From Rhododendron vialii (Eukaryota > Streptophyta > Magnoliopsida > Ericales > Ericaceae): a stretch of 64,000 nt of DNA. A program made the translations under genes and the position numbers. The notes under the pieces are model-generated. The model was not told where the DNA came from and searched no databases. It was given only the letters and a program-made list of their open reading frames with translations. The DNA is taken from positions 8,290,501 through 8,354,500 of the forward strand of contig NC_080564.1 of assembly GCF_030253575.1 (NCBI RefSeq), written 5' to 3'. Of the stretch, positions 50,020 through 62,600 are shown piece by piece (positions within the stretch are counted from its first letter, which is position 1; each line of letters begins with the position of its first letter).

Positions 50020-51084
50020 CTCTGACCAGTGAGTGGCCTTGCACGGGTAGCTTAGTTTTAGGTCATTATTTTGTCCCCACACTATTTATGGGGTGTTTTA
50101 TTAATTTGTAGGGCTTTACAACCTTTAAACTGTATATTGTGCTGCTTATAACTGCGTGGTTTGTCCTGGGTGTGCACTGGTCCTTCCAGAGCCCAGAGGG
50201 TTTGAGAATAAGAGCTATGGGTTTGAGCTCACCGGCGCGCGCGTGTCTTGGGGTTGTGCGCGCAGGAGTAAACAGCATGCAGTGACTCGTTCAGTGCATG
50301 CTGGTTTCTTCCTACGCACGTCACTCCAAAACAGGGGCCTCCCAGTTTGTTTAAACTCCCACAACAATCTGTTCTCATCCTATACTAACTGCTCATCCAT
50401 GCTATCATTCACATCCTGCAAACATGTTACAGTTTTAATCCCCGATTAACTGTTCTCCCGCCCTAATTGGCTAAAAAATTGATTAATCAAACAGAATCGC
50501 AAACAAATATTTTCGCAAATGCCTAAGTAGAGACCGATCTCCAGATTGGGCGAGAGGGGTGCCATAAAACCCTTCCCCTCTCGTAACCTGGCTCCCGAAC
50601 CCAGATATGGTTATGACGGACTGGTTCCTTAACTTTTTCAAAATCAATCAGCGCGGCAAGTGCTTCGAAATATGGTTCCTTGGGTGTCGGACCTTTAAAC
50701 CCGAGTGGCGACTCTGTATTTTGCAAGCGCTTGCTTCCCCGCTCGCGCTCCCTCGATCTGGGCCCTTGCATTTTGGAATCCGGAAATTCCAAGGGCACGC
50801 TGCCCACACAGATGCTAACTTGAAATGATATTTAAATATTCTATTCTTTGAAGCAAGTATTGCCCTTCCTCATTTACTCTTCTGGTGTTTGTCATGCTTT
50901 GTTGTGTAGCATGAGATTTTTTTCATGGATGGACTCAGGAGATGTGTCAAGAAGGGTGACCAACATAAACGTGTTGTGATGGCATGATTTTAATCCACAT
51001 ACAGGAATTTTTGATTTTCCCGTCTTTTTATTACAAATGGTGTAACTTATCTGCAACAACTATTTGACCAACTTACATTTTTAG

Positions 51085-54000
51085 GTACCAAGTGACGAAG
51101 ATTCTGTGGCGGAAAAGAGAAAGGGGGAAGAGCTGGTTGTGCCTGAAGGGAATAAGAAAAAGAAGAAGCAAGTTAACACACCTCGACCTGCTTGCTCTTG
51201 GGTGCATTTTAGGTAACTACTGGTGTCTTAAATGCTAAAACGGGCATGTAGACATAATACCTTTTGAGATATTGAGGTACTCAGTCCTCTTCACATTGCA
51301 ATGTTGTAGCCGTGAGTTCATCAAAGAGTATAGCGCTTCCCATCCTGAATCTTCAGGCCTGAAAGCTGTAAGGGCTCTTGAATTTGTTTAAATCATTTTG
51401 TTCTTTTCTTTGGAATGAATAACGGTTAATGTGCCCCTTTATGCATTTCAGGCCACAAAGGCTGCCTCTGATGCATGGAAGTCAATGAGTGTTGAGGAAA
51501 AAGCTAAATATACTAGGCGTGCCCGTGAAGTGTGGGATAACTACTTGAGTACTGCTCCTGCCCGTGTTTCAAAACCAAGAAGACAGGTAAGATATATTTT
51601 CAATGACTTTATGATACAAAAAACAGAACAGTAAATTGCAAGGATGAAAATGATACCACGATACTACCCTAGAGTTATGGTTGTAGCCTTGTAGGCATAC
51701 CCTAATACCATAGTCAAACCCTAAAAAGACCAAAGAAATAAATACTAAAACTCGATGTTCACATTTGATGATAATTGTATACTCTTACAAGTTACAACTC
51801 TTAAAACTTATGTCATGCAGGCCAAACTAATCACAAGGTGCTCTCCTGGTCGTTTATTGAATGTATTGCTACGCTTGACCCCTGACCAAAAAGTTTCTGT
51901 GAGAAGCATGGGATTTGGCAGCCTTCTTGGTCTCAAATGTCGAACCCTGCGGCGCAGCTTGTGTCTTTGGCTGTTAGAGAGGTTCAATACTGCACGAAGT
52001 AGCATGAATATTTGTGGTGTGCGCATTCCTTTATCACCACAGGATGTGGAACTTGTGCTGGGTTTAGCGGCAAATGGGAAGGATGTGGTAAACTCAGGTC
52101 CTGATGACCTAATTGCGGAATTGCGTCAGAGTTACAACGCTACGAATCATGGGATCTCCCTTCGCCTATTAGAGGATAGATTGGCAGCTCCAGAAGCAGG
52201 AGATGATTTTAAGAGGTCATTTGTATTGTATGCGTTGGGCACTCTTTTGTGCCCAACAGCAAGGCTGGATGTTAGCCCTTCATTCCTCCATTTCTTGACA
52301 AATATGGATGTTATCCATCAGTACAACTGGGGAAAATTCTTGCTTGACCGTCTAGTTCGGGAGGTATCACGTTTTCGTCAAGGGAAGCAACGTGCTGTTG
52401 GTGGTTGCCTTTTATTTCTACAAGTAAAGGAGAACATCACTTCTTTTAAATTTACTTGATCGATGGCCTAACTCCTTATTTGGCTTTGTTGTTTTTTGTT
52501 TATTTCTTGTTTATTGTGAACTTCCTTAGGAAGTTAGGTGTGGGTCAAATTTATGTCACAATCCAATTCGTCTCGTCTTGCAAAAATTTCCTCTCGTCTA
52601 GATGAATGGCATTATAATTATTTCTTGACTAGAAGCTAAAAGAATTGAAGTAAATCCAACCAAGACATTGTGAGAAAGTTAGTCCATATGCAGTCTTCTG
52701 AAGTAATATTTGAAGCTTGCATGGGTATTTTTTGCAGCTTTTCTATTATGAGAGAATCTCTGTTGGAGGACCTCGCGAATTGGTCCCTACTGTTGTTCCT
52801 TGCTTGTCCTCATGGGGTGAGGAAGAAATTAGTGAGAGGGAGAAGCGAGAAAAGGAGCTAGGTGGCTATGGGCGTGGTGAGGTATGTTAAAAGTTAAACT
52901 TATAAAATCTGAAAGTTTATTATGTACGTAGATTTGTCAAGTAGGGGCTAACTGCAGGTGATTTACAAGGAGAGGTCCCAAAGTATGGAGTTAGTAGTGG
53001 CAGATGGAGCTCAACAAGACGGAACACCAGTGGGAGAAGTGGGAACCATAGTCGAGCACGATCTTGGCTTTGCTGATGATGTTGCCCCGGTAATTATGTT
53101 TTTTTCCCCCTAATCAGCACCACAGATATGATACACTGTATATAAGAGAAAGTACATTAGAGTACACAAGGGGGCAAGAAGTCTGCCAAGAAAAGAAAAG
53201 AAAAAAGTAGGGTGTGATTTTGAAATTTCATTATGTACTGTCCATTTTGTAGGTGATTTTGGATCAGTAATCTGTATTTTGTCCAACACTGGGCAACTGT
53301 CACTCCATATAGGAGTGTTTGTGTGTGAAAGGAGTTATACTTTCTGTTACCCATCGACCATCGTTGGTTGTTAATGATGATGCAAAGCTCGCAATATTTG
53401 GAGTTTTCCTGTCATAGTTGCTTTTTGCTCATTTGAGTGACGATATTAAACAACATTCAAACTATATGCCATCAAGGAACCTAAGGCTAGTGAGAGTTAC
53501 CATGGGTAAGTGAGCGCCTTCCATTGTTTCGTAGTAGTTTGCACCCATGCACATTTCGATCCTTGTTTTTCCTGTACACGGTAAACATCAATTAGTTGAT
53601 CACCTTGCGTGTTATGTGTTTATTTGGTGTCCTATTTTCCAGTGATTTTGTTCACTCAAAAGTACGAAAACAAGTTCAAGTTTTGAAACAAGTTCCGAGT
53701 GCATTGTTTGTTCACTTTGATATATACATCATGGATAGACCAATGCAGTAGATTGGCGGGAGGTTGAAATTGGTTCGATGATGTCACATTTTTGTGTGGG
53801 ACGCAAGAAACCTATGTGTATGATTGGCTTATAGTCCCGGTCCTATCCAGTCGAAAGTCTTTTTCACGTTTTTAGAAATCTACAGCATGGATAGTTTGTT
53901 TATTGGTTGGATTTAGTTTTTTGTTTCTTCAGAATCTCAATGAATGCGTCATTTAGGGGAGTTATGAATTTGTGATGACACTTTGACAGCGATTAAGCTA

Positions 54001-55276
54001 GTATTCACCTGTACCTCTCCATGTTTGGTAATAAAGAAGTTAATTTTTATTTTTCATACCAAATCTCAAGTATTGACCGACTGCTTTTCTTTGATTTATC
54101 ATGTTACAATTCTCTTCCTTTTATTTTCGTGATTTGGGGGATACGGTTTCACTTACAGTTGATACTGTGTAGGCAAACGAGGATAAAGTAAACGGAGAAA
54201 CTACAACGGAGAAGGTAATCATCAGTCTTTATATTCTCTGAATGATTTTAATGTTGGATTTCCCTTTCATGTTTTGCACTATCCCATTGGCAATTAGAGA
54301 GAAACGAAAGGAAAGTTTTCCTTCGAAGACACCATCAGTTTTTTAGTCTTTGTCAGTTGTCAGACCCCTATCAGACATGATAGTTTTGTGGTTATGCTAT
54401 ATCCTCTTAATATTAACCATCAAATACTATAATACTTTCCACTGAAATGAAATTTTAAGCCTCGTACCTTCTAAACATTAGGAGCTATTGGAGATCAGGT
54501 ATCCTAGTCTGCATTTTCCTCAGAAATTTGTCTGTATTTGTGATTTCTGTAGTTTGCATGCTGAAATACTTCAGTTTTGCACTTCTCTCTCTCTCAGGTA
54601 TGGCTTTGAAGTTACATAGAACATATCTATCAACTAGTTTGATTTCTTTTCATAGGAAAATATTCAAGTTGATCTTGAGAAAGGGAACATAATCTGTGTG
54701 GATATGGGGGTGGTGGTTGAACCAGTCAGGGGACCATGCCGAAACACAGAGTATGGTTGCCCAGAAGAATCTGTCACTCACACAGGCAAAAATGACCACG
54801 AAGAAACATGCATCTATGCTCCATGTTCATGCCCCCTCCAGAACTGCGCCTTCATTGGCTCATCCGAACAGTTAAGCCTACACTTCAGCAGTAAACACCA
54901 GGACTCCGGAAGGCGTTTCCAATACAACTGCCCTCTTCCATTGTCCTTAAACGACGACGACCAGTTCCTTGTTCTTCAAGCAGAGGACGATGGTCTTCTT
55001 TTTCTCCTCAACAAGGGGGTTGAAACAATCGGGCATACCTTAATGGTAAATCGTATCGGGCCAAGTTCTTCGAAGGAGGGTTTCTTTTATGACCTTGTTT
55101 CAGAAAAAGGAACCAGCTCTCTTAGATTGAAATCGTGCGTGCAAAGTTTCCCTGGGCTTGTTATAGGGTTACCGCCCGTAGATTTTCTTCTGATTCCGTT
55201 TGGTTATGCTAGTTCATCAGGACAGCTGAGTTTGGAGGTTTGTATTTGGAATTCGACGGAACTTGGTGCTGATTGA
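51085..55276 (+). CDS. Chimeric protein: HMG box + MULE/Ulp1-type domain + SINA zinc finger (5' end unresolved)
   Basis: Eight exons: 51085-51212, 51310-51367, 51452-51586, 51821-52423, 52738-52881, 52958-53089, 54173-54214, 54656-55276, giving 620 residues counted from 51085; phases match throughout. Residues 24-28 are KKKKK (nuclear signal). An HMG-box-like domain lies at about 32-100 (PRP...W...F, then HPE, W-K-S-M-S-x-E-E-K-A-x-Y). A domain at about 108-330 (RCSPGRLLNVL, GFGSLLGL, CLWLLERF, DVELVLGL, FLQLFYYERI) is of the type N-terminal to Ulp1-like proteins carried by plant MULEs. The last exon is a SIAH-type double finger (GPCRNTEYGC, HEETC, C-P-L-Q-N-C, H-x4-H) plus the SINA beta-sandwich; no RING precedes it. 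The first exon, with the start codon, was not found; it may lie beyond the solo LTR. The last exon could also be a separate gene. Confidence 0.72.
53090..54172. other. Long intron or possible gene boundary in the chimeric gene
   Basis: A 1.1-kb gap between the exon ending DDVAP and the small 14-codon exon. It holds no exon-quality frame. If the HMG and SINA parts are separate transcripts, the boundary is here. Confidence 0.4.
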
Positions 55277-56806
55277 ATTCGAGATTGGTTAGATAGTGTG
55301 TTTTGAATTAAATTAAATTGTCTCTCGATCCTCCTCCCTTTAGGTTATTTTATATGTACAGGTCTATTCTGGGAATAGCAGTTGTCTTGCTCAGTGAAAA
55401 GGACACTATGGTGAGAATCTTGTACATTTGTAATGTTGTGAATTGATATGATATGAATTGTTTTCCTTTATATGCTTATGTTCTTTTTCAGTTGGAATAG
55501 TAAGAATAAACTGAATACCTCAGTGATTATGATCATCTCAAACATTTGTCTCCCAGGCAATTGGTAAAGAATTTGCAAAGTCAGTCTAATAATAAATTTC
55601 CAACCTTCCTCCCAATAAATGTAAGCCCCAGTTGATATGATGATATTTCACGTGGTCTCTCTTGTGATGTAAAACAGGAATCACCATGGTCATGGTTCAT
55701 GATGAAAATTGTTCATGTAGTAGGTCTCGATGTGTTTAACGTTTATGCCAAAAATCGAGTTTTTGGAGATCGGTAAAGGCTTGGTCTAATCATATTTGTG
55801 CGAAAAGAAATAAATGGTCATAGTCATTCTATTCCTTGTTGACAAATATGATTCATTCAAATGGATATTGACGCCTTCTGAACTTGATTTTTGGCATGGA
55901 ATTATGTAGTACATTAAATACATCGAGAACGGTTCGGGTCATCAAATGGATGCGTAATCGGTTCCATTTTGCATCACATGAGGGTTTATCACATGAGAGG
56001 ATCTTGATTCCCAAAATAGAGTGAAAAGATAAATTATAAATTAATAAAAAATTCTGTGAAAAAATAAGCGTTACGTGAAATATTCCCATAAGCTAACACT
56101 CAAATGAATGAATGAACCAAACGGGACTTGACAGAAAATCCATTATAGGAGTATTAATTTTTCGACCTCTTCTAAAGTGGAGAAATTCGAAGAAAATGGA
56201 ATGAAAGTCACTCTTGTCCCTGGTTTTTATCAAGGCGAATTTGGTTTCTGAAAAAAGCTTTAGACACGTATATTTAGACACAAAGATGAGCCCGTAACCA
56301 TCTGAGAGCCATGTTAGTTCTACATATATCATATGTGGTCTCCATACATTGAACAATCAATAAAATAAAAAATGGTAATTGATATTCATACTTATTTTTT
56401 TGTTATTCGCACTCTTTTGTTTTTTTATTAGTGTTGAAAGTAAATGTTTTTTTTTTGTTGCTAAAAGACAAAAAAGAGAGTATAGATAACGAAAAAAAAA
56501 GTTTGAATATCAATTTCCTATAAAATAACGGATCAAACCTAAAAAGGTGTAAAAAGGATAAAAAAAATAATAATAATTCAAAAATTTTAATAGTTCAAAA
56601 TTTTAGTACTATGTATTTTGAATAATTTTTCGTTATTACTAGTAAACCTTTGAAAAGTTGAATTAAAAAAAAATAACGAGAGTTCAATAAAACAACCAAA
56701 ACACTCCCAAAAACAAAAATAAATATACAGAGAGATGATAGTAGTAGTAATACATTGTTGGTAGGGAGGGATATAGTCGTTGAATATAGTGCAAGAAGAA
56801 GAAGGA
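55277..56806. other. Spacer between SINA-type and formyltransferase genes
   Basis: Probable 3'UTR to about 55450, then AT-rich spacer and the formyltransferase promoter. No gene recognised. No inverted-repeat element with clear ends was found. Confidence 0.45.
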
Positions 56807-56839
56807 ATGTACTTATCGTCGTCGCCGTCGCCGTCGCTA

Positions 56840-56941
56840 ATGCTTCGTCGCGTTTTCTGTTTCAACTCCACCCGTTGTTTTTCTTCAGCTTCAATCCCCT
56901 CTCCCAAAAAGAAGCAACTCGTCTTCCTCGGTTCCCCTCAA

Positions 56942-56994
<53 letters not shown>

Positions 56995-59579
56995 GCATAT
57001 TACTCCATTTAGTGAGGTATAATATGATTTGGTATTCAGGTCTCTGCATCTGTTCTTGAGGCTCTTTTCAATGCATCTTCTGCCCCGGACTCTTTATTTG
57101 AGGTACAATAGATTCTTGATATGTTCTTTAAATTTGATATCTTAATTTCAATGTGGGCCATATTGTTGGGTTAATTTTAATTTGATAAATTTGGGTTATA
57201 GATTGTTGATATGTTTCAAAACAATTTCAAAGTAATAGGAGGTAGGCACATGTGATTGGGATTGTTAATGATAAATTTAGGTTGCAGCAATTGTTACGCA
57301 GCCGCCTTCGGGAAGGAACCGGGGAAAGAAGGTGATGGCTTCACCAGTTGCACAGCATGCTCTTGACAGAGGCTTTCCTTCTGATTTGATATTCACCCCG
57401 GAACGAGCCGGCGAGGTAATTAGGGTTTCTGGGTACGTCTTCATTAGTTGAAACCTAAGTTTCTTGCTTTGGACTTTAGTTTCTCTCAAATTATTATATA
57501 AACCCATAACTAGTTTCCTGCTTATTTCGCTTTCTCAAGAAATTGTTCATAGGCCATATTAGGAGATTCTTGTGACAATACATTACAAAATGTTGTCCTT
57601 ACCTTTTTGTTTTACTAAGTGATACTATAATATAATTACAATGGCATCAAGGGACTTCCACCCGTTAAAAAGAGAGAGACCAAATTCAAAAAGGTCCTAT
57701 ACTCCAAACTAAACCCATAACTGTCCTAAGTACCTCTTTACTTGAACATCTTTCCAGGATTAATTTTGGGAGATATAAATGATTTGTAGCTTAATGCTCC
57801 AACCCTGTGAATCTAAAGTGATCACGGCAGGCATAAAACTATCATTTATGCAGTTTGAGTTACACCTTAGAAAGTTGCTATCCCTGGTAGGATTCTGATT
57901 GTGCAGTGCAAATGCGTACAAGTTGTAGGACTTTCTCAGTTAATTTAAATGCTGATGTCAATTTCTGTCACTCTTTATAAAGTGTCTCCGGTTTTGAGGA
58001 ATTTCTCGTGCTCTTGAAAGCTTGTGTTGCATCGCCATCTATTTTATCGGCATTTGTATTTTGCTGTTTGAATCCCTTTGCACTATTGAAATTTATCAGT
58101 GCTTTTTGGGGTCAAGTTGAAGATGTATGGGGGACTAAATTGTTGAATTTCCACGCCAATTCAGATGTGTCTTTTCACCTGTTGTCATTTCAAAAAATCT
58201 CTCTTGAGGAATTTTCCTTGGCTTTCCTTTGTGCTGACTTGTAAGTAATGTACATATTTAACATTGTTCCTTTGGCTATTCAGTTCTCTGTGCCATGGTG
58301 TTTGAGGTAAATGAAATTTCTACGTTGACGTTTACTGTTTGCATTACAAGAATTTGTATTAAATTTATTTTGTGCAGGAAACGTTCTTGTCCAACTTAAG
58401 AGCCCTGCAGCCAGAGCTTTGCATTACAGCGGCATATGGGAATATTTTGCCTAACAAGTTTCTTAAGATTCCACCATTGGGTTAGTAGAAGAGGATCTAC
58501 GGTTTATTAATGCATCTCCTATCAAAATTAAATTTGAGATCCTGTGCAGCTAGATGATCTCTTAGGCTCACCTAGTGAGACAATCGATAGGTTTGTGAAT
58601 GTCATTTTCCGATTAACTGTTCATGGTAAAAGACTGGGTCTGTATACTTCCAAAGTGAATGAACAAGTCTTAAATTGGCCTTAGAGGATCCGCTGTAAAT
58701 TCTTTGGCTGTTATGTCAAATGCATTCTGCCATACCTCCTCGTCCCACGAGGTTTCATCATTGAAAATCGAGTGAAGAACAGTCTCAACTGTACTTAATT
58801 CTAGGGAGGCTTCAAGTATTGATAATTTAGGTAATCCCAATGTGCAAGACTCTGAATAGAAATTAAGAAAAGCTATTAGCAACATATGATAGTTTGAATT
58901 TTGGCATGATTGAATAGATTCAAAAACTTTCGTAATGAAGAAGTTAACCAGCTCACTTATTGTCTGTGTCTTCAAGTACATATTTGTGATGGAATTCAAG
59001 GATAATTTTATTGGTGTGGTGTGAGAATGTGTCAGGTCCGGTATAGTTTCATTCTGCCTTTTGAACTTGAGAATCTTATATAACATCGCTTTGTGTTTCG
59101 TTGATATCTTTATAGGGACAGTCAATTTGCACCCAAGCCTACTGCCTCTTTACCGTGGTGCTGCTCCAGTTCAAAGAGCATTGCAGGTTCCATATCCTGC
59201 TAGAATTTCAAGTTCTATTCTTTTGCATGCTTATTCCTGCAATTGTCTCCTATGTGATTTTTAACATGAACATTACTAAATTTTCCGTGCTAGGATGGGG
59301 TAAAAGAAACGGGAGTATCATTAGCCTTCACTGTTCGGGCACTGGATGCTGGACCTATTATCGCTTCTGAAAGAATGGAAGTGGATGATCAGATTAAGGT
59401 ATGTATGGAATTTTGCGAATCATTATTGTTGTGCAAAGTTTTGAGGGTGAAGAATAAGAGGTGGTCCATTTTCCCGCTAGCCAGGAATGGTAGGTTTCTG
59501 ATTAGTCAAATATGCATATGGAACCGAGGTCTGTTATTGATGGATTCCAAGTCAAACATCTTGTATCTCATTAGTTTAT

Positions 59580-59620
<41 letters not shown>

Positions 59621-62600
59621 ATGGCAGTGCCATTTTTTTTTGGGGTGCTGCAGCAATCTATTTACTGAGCTATGGTAGGTACTAGCTAGCAAATTTTTGA
59701 GATCCATTTACAACTAACACTTGCTGCTTGCTTGGAATTCTCACCAATGTGTTTGAGTGATCTGGATGCAGGCACCAGATTTACTTGCTTTGCTATTTTC
59801 TCAAGGTGTGCCATTGTTTCTATGCTTTCAACATTATATTTTGTGTCTGTAAATGTAGATGTCCATTCATTTTATAAAATTTGAAATTCGAACTTGAGCT
59901 TTTAGTTGCTATGCTGTCCCATTTAAATCTGTTAACGCATAATAAATCTGTGAACACATAATTTCTTATCATAGTTCATGAGGCATGTTCCACTATATGT
60001 TGTTCACGTAGCTGGATCTGCTAAACAGAATTGAAAGGCCAATTGTCCCATCATACATATACCATGCTTCAGTTATCCTTGGTTCTGAATGATCACTGAT
60101 CTGTTCATATTGTATGTAGGATCTAAACTTTTGATCCATGAGCTTTCCTCTATATTAGATGGATCAGCAAGGTTGAAAGCACAACCCCAGGAAGACTCTC
60201 AAGCTACTTTGGCGCCAAAGGTATCCTCTTTTCATCTCCTTATATCATATTGTAAATAGAAGTGGCAAGAGTTTATTAGCCAATACCAAATGTGACGTCA
60301 CATGACATCACAGTGTGATATTAGCTTTTCAATTTACATGGAGAATGGTGAAGGGTTCATAAGCAAGCCCGTTCATCTTCTAGAAGTGCTTATGGGGTTT
60401 CTTGTCACATGGCTGCAATTGCCTAGATAACATATGAGTATATGGCATCTGGCCTCTTTCTAGAACTTCTTAGTATCTCTTCATATTAACATATGAGCCA
60501 CAAGTTCCAACAAGCTGTTACATATTTGTGTCAGTTTTGTCTTCTAGGCCTCTGGGTGGGCATTTATCTTAACCTATTGTGGGCCTCCTGATGAATGAAC
60601 CTAGTATAGATCCACCAAAAACTGACCCTGTGGTGGGGTTGGGGGGACAGAGTGAAGAATGCTTGTTTTGCTTTCTGAATTTTTGTATTTCAGATTTGGG
60701 TCCACTGAAAGAGCTCTAGGTTTATGAGTTCTGGAACCGAAGAACATTAAACTGATCCTGTGGTGGGGTGGTGGGGGTAGGGGGACAGAGTGACAAATGC
60801 TTGATTCTCATTCTGAATTTCTGTATTTTCAGATTTGTGTCCACTCAAAGAGCTCTTAGTTTGAGTCCTGGAACAGAAGAACATACATTATCATGGGTGT
60901 GGCTTCCAATTCCAAACCTTCCCATTTTTCCATTTCTAAAATATAAATCCCACTTGTGGAAAATGGGTTTTGCTACAAAGTATAATGTCATAGCTGTAGT
61001 CTGCTACATATTAAGTTGAACAAGTAGAGAAAAAATTGGAAAGAAACCATTAGCCCATACGTTTCTGAGTCATTTATATTTTTTCCTTGTCCTGCCGTGC
61101 AAAATTGATTTGGCCCAATAGTTTTGTTTTGTTGTATAAGAAATTTATCTTTGTCTACTTCACGCAGATTGACAGTGAGGAGGCATGGCTATCGTTTGAT
61201 CAAGAAGCTAGAGTCCTACATAATAAGGTACACTCTTACTTCTTTGAATGTGATCAAATAGACAATGACATACAACATTTTAGGTTAGGGCATTTGCAGG
61301 ATGGCCAGGGACCCGAGCTAGAGTAGCAATCGTCGACAACAAAAGTGGTCAGCACAAGATCTTGGAGATTAAAATCATCACTACAAGAGTAAGTAGCTGC
61401 GACCATATTCTGGAAAATGAAGGTGGCAATGTGACCATGCATAAAGGCGCATTGGTATTTCCATGTGGTAGCCGCACGGCCCTTGAGGTGGGTAATCATT
61501 TTAAGGTTGTGATATAAAATATTGAAGATTTTCCTGTCACTTTAATCATTGTTTGTGACAAATGTTTATGGTGCTTCTTTCTTTCTATTTTCTTTTTCTT
61601 TTTTTTGGGTGTGGTTTTGTGTTAATGGTGGTGGTCTGTGGCTATGTTACCTCAAACCCTAACAATTTATTTTTGGGTACGCACATTGCGAAATTTGGTA
61701 CCCGTACACCACCGTTCTTAAATGGTTAGTGATCCCCCAAATTTTTTCTGAAAAATGAAGCAACTAAGGTAGAAATATAGAGAGCGTGGAATTTGGGTGA
61801 GAGAAAATGTGAAAAAATTGGGTCATTATGGTCCTTAAAATGTGTTATGTATGGATAATTTGGAAAGAACAAAAAAAAAACTTCGTAAACTGGATGCTAA
61901 CCTCTTGGAAGAGTAAGTTCTAATTGGTTATCAATAGAAGCCTACCTCTAACGTACCACAAATTTGGCATGTGGCGTATCCGATTCCCATTCCTCATACC
62001 GGAACGATCCACGTTCCAGCTAACATAGTCCGTGGTAATGATGATAGTTAATGGTAAATGAGGTTAAACCAGAAAAGTGTTTGAATAGGAGACCAGTTTC
62101 AAAATCGATGAACAGAATTCATTAGACATGTTCAACTCGGATAAACTTCTTTTGCTAGTGAGAGGGTAATTGTATTATAAATGCAACCCTGATAGAGTAA
62201 GAGCAGGCCACGAGACTAACTATGATTTACTTATACTGGTCATGAACTATGAAACTAACTTATACTGGTCATGTTCCCAAGTAGTGATATGGGAACAGAT
62301 TTTTGACATAATGATGTGGCTCGTTGTGGTTCTCTCATTTCCAACTTAAAGTTAGGCTGCATTCTTTTGAACTTAACTTAAATTTAGGAGTTTTGTCCTT
62401 ATTTGAATATTTTTTCGTATTTTTTAGTTTTGCACCAAACTTTTGTGGGTTATAGATTTGTCTGGACGAAAGAAATCGGAAAAGTAATTTTTTTTTTACT
62501 TGTATCCAAGTATTTTGAGAAATAACCACTTTTTAGCAAAAATTTACTAACAAATGCGAAAAAAATTCAAATAAGGACAAAATTTCAAGATTTAAGTTAA

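Larger units (their letters stand above)
48857..50808 (+). mobile_element. Solo LTR of a Ty3/gypsy-type retrotransposon, 1952 bp
   Basis: Starts TGTAGACACCCC and ends GCCCACA, the TG...CA ends of an LTR. The pentamer CAGAT flanks both sides (48852-48856 and 50809-50813). The TGTAGACACCCC start and the GTGGCGACTCT motif near the end resemble Tat/Ogre-type LTRs. There is no internal coding region or second LTR, so the element was reduced by LTR recombination. It contains two GC-rich tandem-repeat clusters. It lies 277 bases upstream of the first recognisable exon of the HMG/SINA gene. Confidence 0.88.

Noticed and set aside
49030-50020. CRISPR-like regularly spaced repeats
   Set aside because: The units are contiguous tandem repeats within a solo LTR of a eukaryotic genome, with no unique spacers and no cas genes.
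58670-59125. 151-codon minus-strand frame in a formyltransferase intron
   Set aside because: No recognisable domain; overlaps formyltransferase exon 5 on the other strand.
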